Shown in pieces: positions 28,910-35,939 of a DNA stretch of 64,000 bases. The notes under the pieces are model-generated. The model was not told the origin of the DNA, did not search any database, and saw only the letters and a program-made list of their open reading frames with translations. Location of the stretch: NCBI GenBank assembly GCA_019038695.1, contig JAHOYZ010000012.1, forward strand, positions 1 to 64,000, written 5' to 3'. Numbering within the stretch: position 1 is the stretch's first letter; every line of letters starts with the position of its first letter. The DNA is from Candidatus Zixiibacteriota bacterium (GTDB lineage: Bacteria; Zixibacteria; MSB-5A5; GN15; FEB-12). Position numbers and translations under genes: made by a program.

Positions 28910-29233
28910 TTACTGCCTCGTCATTTTCTGGCCACACTTCGGGCAGTCTGTCTCAATGCAGGGCATGCCTTGCTGATGCGGAACAGTCACACCGCAGTTC
29001 AGGCAGACACATTCGGTACCGGGGCCGAGGCCTTGCCCGCCACCTTTGCCTTGTCCGCCACCACGTCTGCGACCCTGACCACCACCTCTACCTTGTCCTC
29101 CGCCCCGACCACGACCAAAGCGTCCGGGAGAAGGATTCTGATTTCCTGATACATCGTTGCCGGCACAAAAACCGACGCCTCGTCCTGTCATTGGTCCGTC
29201 ACCTGACGGTCCGGTTTTGTCTCCACCTGGCAT
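28910..29233 (-). CDS. DUF5320-like Gly/Arg-rich protein with zinc-ribbon end
   Basis: The protein opens 'MPGGDKTGPSGDGPMTGRG', close to the 'MPGGDxTGPxGxGPMTGRxxGxC' start of DUF5320-type proteins that accompany NifX/MinD clusters in anaerobes. A low-complexity centre of RGGGQGRGGGQG repeats follows. The C-terminus has CxCxxC and CPKC motifs ('CVCLNCG', 'CPKCGQKM'), probably a zinc ribbon or metal site. AGGAG stands 8 bases before the ATG. The function is unknown; context points to the ORP-like complex. Confidence 0.8.
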   Translation of the reverse strand: MPGGDKTGPSGDGPMTGRGVGFCAGNDVSGNQNPSPGRFGRGRGGGQGRGGGQGRRRGGGQGKGGGQGLGPGTECVCLNCGVTVPHQQGMPCIETDCPKCGQKMTRQ

Positions 29234-29294
29234 CTTGAACTCCTATCTTTTTTGATTATTGAAATCATCTCTTCCAAGTTATAAGAGCAGACAA

Positions 29295-29657
29295 TCACAT
29301 CCAGTGTCCTTCAACATTGGCTTTGTCGCATATCTTGAGTTTGTCATTCCGAACCTGCTCAATCGCCTCTGCAACGGTCCCATCTGCCCAGAGGGCGACC
29401 TTGATTTTTGCTACTTCCAGAGCTCGAAACGCTTTCGGACCGAAATTGCCGGCAACAACGATGTCGACGTTTTTCTTTGCAATGTTTTCGGCTGCCTGGA
29501 TACCGGCTCCCTGCGCGGCATTTACGTTCTGGCTATTCTCAACAACTTCAACGCTCTCGTCAGTCGTATCAAATACCAGGAAATACAACGCCCGGCCAAA
29601 TCGTGGATCAACCTTGCTAGCCAAATCTGTACCTTGTGATGTAACTGCTATCCTCAT
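29295..29657 (-). CDS. NifX/NifB-family protein
   Basis: Shows 'MRIAVTSQGTDLASKVDPRF' (family opening with the DxRFGRA motif), 'VVAGNFGPKAFRALEVAKI' and 'GTVAEAIEQV'. The length (120 residues) and motifs fit the orange-protein/MTH1175 branch. The ATG at 29657 overlaps the stop of the preceding gene (TGATG) and has GAGGAGGA upstream. Of the three NifX-like proteins in the cluster, this one is closest in outline to the short single-domain form. Confidence 0.87.
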   Translation of the reverse strand: MRIAVTSQGTDLASKVDPRFGRALYFLVFDTTDESVEVVENSQNVNAAQGAGIQAAENIAKKNVDIVVAGNFGPKAFRALEVAKIKVALWADGTVAEAIEQVRNDKLKICDKANVEGHWM

Positions 29658-30082
29658 CACTCCTCCTCAAATTGTTTATAACGACCGAGTTCTGTACGTC
29701 GACCACGACACCTACCCATTCCCTGACGGCGACGTCGCCCACAACCGGGCAAGCGGTAGCTGTTGTTTTGCAGAGAGCCGTCGGCGTAGGCGGTGACTAT
29801 TTCATCAACATTTCCGCCAAACCAGGGAACGGTCTTAATTCCTGAAGCAGAAAGCATTCGTTCGAACTGATGCGATATAGCTCCGCAGATCAGGACATCA
29901 ATGCCGCGATCTATGAAGAAGCTTACCCGGTATGGGATATTGACCTGAGGAATATCCCAGGCTTCTCTGGAGACCTCAACGCTATCGGAAAACTCGACCA
30001 CGAGCAGACGACACGCTGTGTCCATTACAGGTGAAACACGTCCATTCCATATCGGAATTGCAACCTTCATAGTCATGCTCAT
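29657..30082 (-). CDS. NifX/NifB-family protein with basic C-terminal tail
   Basis: Core motifs are 'KVAIPIWNGRVSPVMDTACRL', 'FIDRGIDVLICGAISHQFERML' and 'PWFGGNVDEIVTAYADGSL', the pattern of the NifX/orange-protein family. A tail of about 25 residues is rich in Arg, Gly and Cys ('GCGRRRRQGMGRCRGRR'). Three ATG codons at 30082, 30076 and 30070 are possible starts and none has a strong ribosome-binding site; I use the first. This is the first gene of the minus-strand operon, directly downstream of the sigma-54 activator and its candidate binding sites. Confidence 0.8.
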   Translation of the reverse strand: MSMTMKVAIPIWNGRVSPVMDTACRLLVVEFSDSVEVSREAWDIPQVNIPYRVSFFIDRGIDVLICGAISHQFERMLSASGIKTVPWFGGNVDEIVTAYADGSLQNNSYRLPGCGRRRRQGMGRCRGRRTELGRYKQFEEE

Positions 30083-30202
30083 ATCTTGAGCACTATTCAT
30101 GCCGAAATGGACATACCCGCAAGAGTGAAGAGTTATAGTAGTTGGATTCAACGAGTTACAAGGCTGGTCCAATTTGGAGGATGGGACGTTGTGTAGCGAT
30201 TG

Positions 30203-30250
30203 ATTGCAGTAATGCAGTTATTGATTGGTGATGGTTGCGTATATGCAACC
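30203..30250. promoter_or_regulatory. two candidate activator sites (TTGC-N6-GCAA)
   Basis: GGTTGC-GTATAT-GCAACC at 30233-30250 is a perfect inverted repeat. TTGC-AGTAAT-GCAG at 30204-30217 is a near copy. Both sit in the gap between the sigma-54 activator gene and the ORP-like operon, 120-170 bp before the first ATG, the usual distance for enhancer-binding-protein sites. A third copy lies before the activator gene itself. Confidence 0.55.
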
Positions 30251-30254
30251 TCAA

Positions 30255-31583
30255 TCAGTCAGGGTTGGAGATTCCCAGTTTCTTCATTTTACGCCAGAGC
30301 GTCGTTTTGTGCATTCCAAGTTCTTCGGCTGTTTGTTTCCTATTCCAGTTGTTTCTCTTGAGTGCCTCGGTTATGAATGCTGCCTCAATATCATCCATAG
30401 AGCTTATTTTTGCTGAAGCCCTTTCATCTCTATGGCTGATTTTGTCGGGCAGATCGTCAATCTCAATAGTAGTCCCTCGACAGAGAACAAAGGCACGTTC
30501 GATGATATTCTCAAGCTCTCTGATATTGCCTGGATAATTATGACTTACCAGAGCAGCCAGGGCGTCGGGCGAGATGTCCGTGATGAGCTTTTTCCTGAGG
30601 TTGCTGAGACGCCGGATGAAATGATTAGTCAACATTGGAATATCTTCTTTGCGTTTCCGGAGCGGTGGCAAGGTGATGAGAATTACGTTGATGCGATAGA
30701 ACAAATCTTCTCTGAACTCTCCTGATTGGACAAGGTTCTCGAGGTTCTTGTTGGATGCGGCAACAATGCGAACATCCGCCGGAACTGATTCTGTAGCACC
30801 CAGCGGCTCATAGGTTCTTTCCTGAATAACTCGCAACAAACGCACCTGCAAGGCTGGGGAAACATCAGCAATTTCGTCGAGGAATATGGTTCCGGTTTCG
30901 GCTTTTGCAAAGCGTCCCGGCTTATCTCGACGGGCATCGGTGAAGGCTCCCGCTTTGTAGCCAAAGAGCTCCGATTCGAGAAGGGTATCTGGTATTGCAC
31001 CGCAGTTGACAGCAACGAATGGATTGTCTTTTCGAAGTGATAAATCATGCAGGGCACGGGCAATCAGTTCTTTGCCGGTACCGGTTTCGCCTTCGATAAG
31101 CACTGTGCTATCACTCTCGGCGATGCTTGGCAGGACATCAAAGATCCGAAGCATTTCGCTGTTCTTGCTGATAATATCATGGAAGGAGTATTTCTTCTCC
31201 AGTTCCAGCCGGAGTTCCTCAATTGTGCTCAAGTCGCGGAACGTTTCAACACCTCCAATGATGTCCCCGTTTTTGTTCTTCAGGACCGCTGCTGAAATAC
31301 TGATTGGGACTCTGTTTCCTTCAGCATCGATAATGAAGGCAGTTCGGTTGATTACGGGTTTCCCGGATTCGAGGGTCTCTTTGAGTGCACAGCTTGTTTC
31401 GCAAATCGAAGCATGAAATACGTCGCTGCACCGTTGACCAATAGCCTCCTCCTTCAGAATACCGGTAATTTCCTCAGCCGCCCGATTGAAAGAAGTTATC
31501 AGCCACTCGCGATCAATCGTGAAAACACCATCGGCGATTGAGTCGAGAATTATCTTGGTGGTATCTATACTTGTATTTGCCAT
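30255..31583 (-). CDS. sigma-54-dependent PAS/AAA+/Fis transcriptional activator
   Basis: N-terminal PAS domain ('ILDSIADGVFTIDREWLITSFNRAAEEITG'-type, broken here; about residues 10-125, with two Cys in 'SICETSC'). The AAA+ domain follows with Walker A 'GETGTGKELIARALH', the sigma-54 loop 'GAFTDA' (consensus GAFTGA), Walker B 'GTIFLDEIADV' and 'LPPLRKRKEDIP'. A Fis-type helix-turn-helix ends it ('KQTAEELGMHKTTLWRKMK'). It activates sigma-54 promoters. The same kind of regulator controls the orange-protein operons of Desulfovibrio. It is encoded on the same strand, just upstream of the ORP-like operon. The start at 31583 is preferred to a TTG at 31598. Confidence 0.93.
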   Translation of the reverse strand: MANTSIDTTKIILDSIADGVFTIDREWLITSFNRAAEEITGILKEEAIGQRCSDVFHASICETSCALKETLESGKPVINRTAFIIDAEGNRVPISISAAVLKNKNGDIIGGVETFRDLSTIEELRLELEKKYSFHDIISKNSEMLRIFDVLPSIAESDSTVLIEGETGTGKELIARALHDLSLRKDNPFVAVNCGAIPDTLLESELFGYKAGAFTDARRDKPGRFAKAETGTIFLDEIADVSPALQVRLLRVIQERTYEPLGATESVPADVRIVAASNKNLENLVQSGEFREDLFYRINVILITLPPLRKRKEDIPMLTNHFIRRLSNLRKKLITDISPDALAALVSHNYPGNIRELENIIERAFVLCRGTTIEIDDLPDKISHRDERASAKISSMDDIEAAFITEALKRNNWNRKQTAEELGMHKTTLWRKMKKLGISNPD

Positions 31584-31626
31584 ATCCTTCAATCCCAAGA
31601 AGCTTTCAACCCATAATATGGCCTAC

Positions 31627-31642
31627 GTTGCAATTATGCAAC
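31627..31642. promoter_or_regulatory. candidate activator/autoregulatory site
   Basis: GTTGC-AATTAT-GCAAC is a perfect inverted repeat 44 bp upstream of the activator start. It matches the pair of sites between the activator and the ORP-like operon (TTGC-N6-GCAA), which suggests that the activator also regulates its own gene. Confidence 0.55.
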
Positions 31643-32094
31643 TATTACTAACACTCGCATTTGGTCGATTGGCTTGAGTGGAAAGGAATTGTTAAGATGA
31701 ACCTCCAACCGTATCTTGTGCTTGATGTAAAACGGATCTGCCCAAAACCATATTTAGAGTCTTCATTTCCGCTCTTGCTTTCAATCGCGATGTATTTGTA
31801 AGGCATAACCAGATTTCAGAGAATGGGCTGGCCAGTCCTGTCAGGACCCCGTTCGGACACTACCCATAATCGACAAATGCACGAATTCCATCAATCATAA
31901 TTGGTCGGGGTGCAATACTCAGTCGATCATCCCGAAAAAAAAAGGGCCTGCTTGACTTTCGTTATGGTTTTCATAACTTGTTTGGTCATAAGAAACGAGT
32001 ATGATGGAGGACCACATTCTCGTAGACAAACTATCTATGGACCAATGGCCTGTAGGTATTAGTTTGTGACTGCGGAATTACTCGTTTTGCTGTC
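31643..32094. other. intergenic region before tRNA-Ser
   Basis: Apart from the palindromic GTTATG-GTTTT-CATAAC near 31960, I see no coding frame, hairpin terminator or further RNA gene in this 450-bp gap. Confidence 0.35.
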
Positions 32095-32183
<89 letters not shown>

Positions 32184-32240
32184 TATCCATGTTTGCGGGG
32201 TCCATCTGGCTGCAGATCATCTGTCGAAAGCTGTGGACAA

Positions 32241-32318
32241 GCTGCCGTTTGGGTAGGGCACGGTGACCTTCAGGCTCATAACCCGAAGGTCAGGGATTCA
32301 AATCCCCCCCCGCTACCA
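32241..32318 (+). pseudogene. decayed tRNA-Met(CAU), left boundary of the island
   Basis: The anticodon loop CTCATAA, the following CCCGAAGGTC and the end CCCCGCTACCA match the 3' half of a bacterial tRNA-Met/Ile2(CAU) gene. A D-loop-like TTTGGGTAGGGCAC lies upstream, but there is no intact 5' acceptor or D stem in place. The T arm has lost pairing (A for G before TTCAAAT), and one base is missing before the acceptor. This copy alone lacks the conserved 150-bp block that precedes the other three fragments, as expected for the chromosomal side of a tRNA-targeted insertion. Confidence 0.65.
32264..32292. other. candidate recombinase core site at tRNA anticodon arm
   Basis: Arms TGACCTTCAGG and CCCGAAGGTCA form an 11-bp inverted repeat (10 of 11 pairs) around exactly 7 bases, the anticodon loop CTCATAA. 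Paired 11-bp arms around a 7-bp spacer is the classic core layout of tyrosine-recombinase sites in tRNA genes. The right arm and loop recur at 41.66, 47.78 and 52.83 kb. Confidence 0.55.
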
Positions 32319-32380
32319 TAATTCATTACATCGCAATTAGTTATGCGTTCCCATGGGAAAATGGTCTGTAAAGGTTCTAG

Positions 32381-32460
32381 CACGAAGGTCAAAATGATAG
32401 TATCTATTATTATCTAATGGTGTTTCTAGTTCGGTGATTTTTTACTTTGTGACCTTCGGG
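32381..32460. repeat. 80-bp left-end block with inverted CCCGAAGGTC ends (block 1)
   Basis: Begins CACGAAGGTCAAA and ends TTTGTGACCTTCGGG, enclosing an AT-rich centre. The start is 99 bp after the start of the tRNA core CCCGAAGGTC. A block of exactly the same length and similar sequence occurs at 47882-47961, and a diverged one at 41761-41840. Confidence 0.55.
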
Positions 32461-32697
32461 TTCTATCTGTTTCACAGATACGAACCGTTCATCCGGCGGA
32501 CGCGAAGGCCACTGCCTGTGTGCATTACACAAGTTTGAAGACATAGTATCCTCTTAGTTTGGATTGCAAGAGAACAATTTTATATATGCTGGTATTAGTT
32601 TAGGTTGAATGTGGAAGAAATCAATTGCCTTTAAAGGATTATTGGTTCTCAATTGAAGATTATCAATGAGAACTAGCAATCAATAGTAAAATGCTAA

Positions 32698-33399
32698 CTA
32701 CAAAAAGAGTTTTCTGATTAAAGTATTATCGTTTATTAATTCTTCCGAATTTCCACAAAATGCTTTTTTACCAAGTTTTAAAGAATATACGCGATCAGAA
32801 ATCTCAAGTATATCTTTTACTTTTTGTTCTACTATGATTATGCTTAAAGAATGACCTTTCATGATTTCTTGAATTTTATCAAGTATAAGATTTGCATAAT
32901 TAGGGGCAAGACCCAAAGTAGGTTCATCAAGCATTAACAATTTCGGTTCCGGGATAAGGACGCGAGCCAAAGATAGCATTTGTTGTTCCCCTCCGGAAAG
33001 CGACCCGGCGATTTGCGATAATCGCTCCTTTAGAGGAGGAAATACATCCAGAATATATTCAAAACGATTACATAAAGCACGTTTGGATAACTGAAAACCA
33101 CCTACTTCAATATTTTCTTTAACAGTTAAATCCTGGAATACGCGACCTCCCTGTGGAGCAAATGTAATTCCACGCATTACATTTGCATAAGGTACAGAAT
33201 TATTGATTAACATTCCCTGAAAGCGTATTTCGCCTTTCCAAATTGGAATCAAACCACAAATTGCTTTAAGAAGAGTTGATTTTCCAGCACCGTTGGGGCC
33301 GATTATGGATACGATCTCATTATCTAGAATTTCAAAATCTAATCCATAAATAACTTGTTTAATTCCGTATCCAGTATCTAAAGCATCAATTTTCAGCAT
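32698..33399 (-). CDS. livF: branched-chain/HAAT-family ABC transporter ATPase (LivF-like)
   Basis: ATP-hydrolysing subunit of a hydrophobic-amino-acid-type importer. Walker A 'GPNGAGKSTLLKAICG', signature 'GSLSGGEQQMLSLARVL' and Walker B 'LLMLDEPTLGLAPNYA' are intact. The length (233 residues) and 'GITFAPQGGRVFQDLTVKENI' are typical of LivF. It is the last gene of the seven-gene minus-strand operon of block 1, 3 bp after livG. The base composition is strongly AT-rich, as in the rest of the block and unlike the chromosome. The symbol reflects family position; the true substrate may not be an amino acid. Confidence 0.9.
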   Translation of the reverse strand: MLKIDALDTGYGIKQVIYGLDFEILDNEIVSIIGPNGAGKSTLLKAICGLIPIWKGEIRFQGMLINNSVPYANVMRGITFAPQGGRVFQDLTVKENIEVGGFQLSKRALCNRFEYILDVFPPLKERLSQIAGSLSGGEQQMLSLARVLIPEPKLLMLDEPTLGLAPNYANLILDKIQEIMKGHSLSIIIVEQKVKDILEISDRVYSLKLGKKAFCGNSEELINDNTLIRKLFL

Positions 33400-33402
33400 T
33401 TA

Positions 33403-34167
33403 TCAAACTCTGTTTAAATATGCTTTTAAGACTTCTGGATTATTACGAACTTCATTAGGTGTTCCTTCGCAGATTACTTTACCAGCATCCATAAAAACAA
33501 CTCGATCACATATTTGAATGATTGCATCTATATTATGTTCAATTACAATTACCGATTTGCCTTCGGTCGGTAGTTGTAGAATTATATCCAAAATATTATT
33601 TGTAAGATTTTTAGCAACGCCTGAGATAGGTTCATCCAATAGTAATAGATTACCATTTGCCGCAAGACAAGAGATAAGGGTCAAAAGTTTTTGCTGCCCA
33701 TATGAAAGCTCATCGGCAATTTCATCAATTGTTTTGTCAAGCCCAGCTTTTTCCAACAATCGTGTTACCTCCTGCCGAAAAGAATGTTCTTGTTTTCTAA
33801 TACTACTCCATTTGGTAAACAATTTTATTAAGCTATTGCCAAGTCTATTTTTAAAAGCCATGGAGACATTATCAACTATACTTAACCTACGGATTAGTCG
33901 CAAATCTTGAAAGGTTCTTGTAATTCCTGCTTTCGCTATATTTTGTGATGGAGTGCCTACAATACTTTTCTTAAGATAATTAATCTCTCCGCTGTCCGGT
34001 AAAATGAAACCACTAATTAGATTAAAAAGAGTCGTTTTACCAGAACCATTTGGGCCGATTAAACCAACGATTTCTGAACTTTTCACTGATAATGATATAT
34101 TATTAATGGCATTTATACCATTAAAGCTTTTACTAACATTATGCATTGACAGGATTTCTTCGTTCAT
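33403..34167 (-). CDS. livG: branched-chain/HAAT-family ABC transporter ATPase (LivG-like)
   Basis: The second ATPase subunit. Walker A 'GPNGSGKTTLFNLISG', the LivG-type 'AKAGITRTFQDLRLIRRLSIVDNV', and Walker B 'LLLLDEPISGVAKNL' are present. The signature 'DELSYGQQKLLTLISCLA' has a slightly altered C-loop (LSYGQQ), usual in LivG. The normal LivG length is kept (254 residues). The start overlaps the end of livM by 4 bp. Confidence 0.9.
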   Translation of the reverse strand: MNEEILSMHNVSKSFNGINAINNISLSVKSSEIVGLIGPNGSGKTTLFNLISGFILPDSGEINYLKKSIVGTPSQNIAKAGITRTFQDLRLIRRLSIVDNVSMAFKNRLGNSLIKLFTKWSSIRKQEHSFRQEVTRLLEKAGLDKTIDEIADELSYGQQKLLTLISCLAANGNLLLLDEPISGVAKNLTNNILDIILQLPTEGKSVIVIEHNIDAIIQICDRVVFMDAGKVICEGTPNEVRNNPEVLKAYLNRV

Positions 34168-35051
34168 TCCAATTTCCCAGTTTTTGCAAAAATATTCTCA
34201 CCCAAAATCCCTTTCGGCCTGTAAACTAAAAATAGAATAATAGCAACTCCCAGTAAAATCTGCCTTAAGTTTGCTACTATGGAATTAGGCAATCCAATAA
34301 ACCGAAAAATCTCTGGAAATAACACCATTACGAGTGCGCCCAATATTGGGCTCCAAAAATTACCCGCACCTCCAATAATTATAATTGCTAAAATATATAC
34401 AGACTCCATAAATGTAAAAGCCGGAGGTGACACAAATCCCACGTAATAAGCATAAAGAGCACCTGCCAAGGACGCAAAAGAACTTCCTACTATAAATACA
34501 GAGATCTTATATTTATTAACATTTATCCCGAATGAGCGTAAGAGTAACTCGTCCTCACGGATACCCTTCAATACCTTTCCATATGGTGATAAACAGATTC
34601 TTCGCATTATTGCCAATGAAATTATACAGACCACAAAAATAACAACAAAATAGGAGAATGTAGAATATAGATTTACAAAACCAAATGAAAGGTTCTGTAT
34701 TTCTGTTATGCCCATAGGGCCACCCGTAACTGATATCCAATTATTGAAAATATTGTAGATAATAATGTGAAGCATAAATGTGGCAATTGCAAAATAGTCA
34801 TCCCTAATTCGTAATGTTGGTATGGCAACAACAACACATACTATTATGCAAAAGAGAACAGCAATCAATATATTTAATGCCGCAGGCATATTAGTACTAG
34901 TTGATAATATTGCTATTACATATGCACCAATTCCGAAATATCCTGCATGTGCGAGAGTAATTAATCCAGCATAGCCTGTTATTAAATTCAGAGAAACACC
35001 AAGAATCAAATAGATGCAATACAAAATCAATATGTGAATTACATATTCCAT
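34164..35051 (-). CDS. livM: branched-chain/HAAT-family ABC permease (LivM-like)
   Basis: An inner-membrane permease of 295 residues with about eight to ten hydrophobic segments. The family motifs 'LNLITGYAGLITLAHAGYFGIGAYV' (residues 20-45, the Q-loop-side GxxSLGHAAFFGIGAY pattern) and 'GSSFASLAGALYAYYVGFVSP' are recognisable, along with 'IIIIGGAGNFWSPILGALV', the EAA-type coupling region. It pairs with the LivH-like permease immediately upstream in the operon. Confidence 0.88.
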   Translation of the reverse strand: MEYVIHILILYCIYLILGVSLNLITGYAGLITLAHAGYFGIGAYVIAILSTSTNMPAALNILIAVLFCIIVCVVVAIPTLRIRDDYFAIATFMLHIIIYNIFNNWISVTGGPMGITEIQNLSFGFVNLYSTFSYFVVIFVVCIISLAIMRRICLSPYGKVLKGIREDELLLRSFGINVNKYKISVFIVGSSFASLAGALYAYYVGFVSPPAFTFMESVYILAIIIIGGAGNFWSPILGALVMVLFPEIFRFIGLPNSIVANLRQILLGVAIILFLVYRPKGILGENIFAKTGKLE

Positions 35052-35060
35052 TCTACCTAC

Positions 35061-35939
35061 CTATACCGCCGCTTTCTTACTTTTCTTACCAAACAAACCA
35101 TTTGGTCTTAATATAAGAATCACTAAGAAGACTGCGAAAATAATAGTATCCTGCCACTGAGGTCCAATTTTCCAAACACCGAAATGTTGGATAATTCCAA
35201 ACAATGAAGCTGCAATCGCAATTCCATGTAATCTATTCGATCCGCTTACAATGACAATAACAACGCCTATAAGCATTGGTTGTAGTCCCATCCAGGGGAC
35301 CAAATCAGTATCTAAGCCAAGAAGTACTCCGGATAGTCCGCCAATAGCAGACCCAATGGCAAAAGTAACAAGCATTATCTTATGTGAACTAATTCCGGAA
35401 ATCTCGGCAAGCTCAATATCACAAGAGACAGCCTTAATAGCTTTACCATACTTAGTATAGCTCAGGAAAACCGAGATAAATAAATACGTTATACAAGTCA
35501 AAGCAATGATGATTAATTGTAATGTTGTGATGTGTGCTCCTAAAATGCTATGACCCGTGGAAACATTACTCTCTCGTATCACTAATATGTCATTTCCAAA
35601 AACAATTGATACTAGATTCTGTAGAATTATAAAAGCACCCAGGGATACTAAAAGCAAAATCAAGGGAGACGTCTTTTTAGCGATCATTCGCCTATATAAT
35701 AGGTAGTATAATAATACACCTAATACCGCACTCAAAAATACAGCCACAATGCCTGATGCAACAAGTGGAAATCCAAAATATTCTTTAATCAAATAAGTAA
35801 AATATGCCCCGGATGAAATTATAATGCAATGCGCGAAATTAAAAAAGCGAGTAGTATTATAAATTAAACCAAACCCTATTGCCACCAATATCCATATGGC
35901 AATACTATTAAGGCTATTCATTAATACTTGTTCAAACAA
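35061..35939 (-). CDS. livH: branched-chain/HAAT-family ABC permease (LivH-like)
   Basis: An inner-membrane permease of 292 residues. Motifs include 'LNSLNSIAIWILVAIGFGLIYNTTRFFNFAH' split over residues 7-38, 'ISGISSHKIMLVTFAIGSAIGG' and 'PMLIGVVIVIVSGSNRLHGIAIAASLFG', the usual LivH pattern. Its start directly abuts the stop of the radical SAM gene, so the two are co-translated or closely coupled. Confidence 0.88.
   Translation of the reverse strand: MFEQVLMNSLNSIAIWILVAIGFGLIYNTTRFFNFAHCIIISSGAYFTYLIKEYFGFPLVASGIVAVFLSAVLGVLLYYLLYRRMIAKKTSPLILLLVSLGAFIILQNLVSIVFGNDILVIRESNVSTGHSILGAHITTLQLIIIALTCITYLFISVFLSYTKYGKAIKAVSCDIELAEISGISSHKIMLVTFAIGSAIGGLSGVLLGLDTDLVPWMGLQPMLIGVVIVIVSGSNRLHGIAIAASLFGIIQHFGVWKIGPQWQDTIIFAVFLVILILRPNGLFGKKSKKAAV

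Noticed and set aside
32339-32356. GTTATGCGTT near the left boundary as an attC-like end
   Set aside because: It resembles a Vibrio-type repeat end by a few bases only and is not repeated at the other block boundaries.
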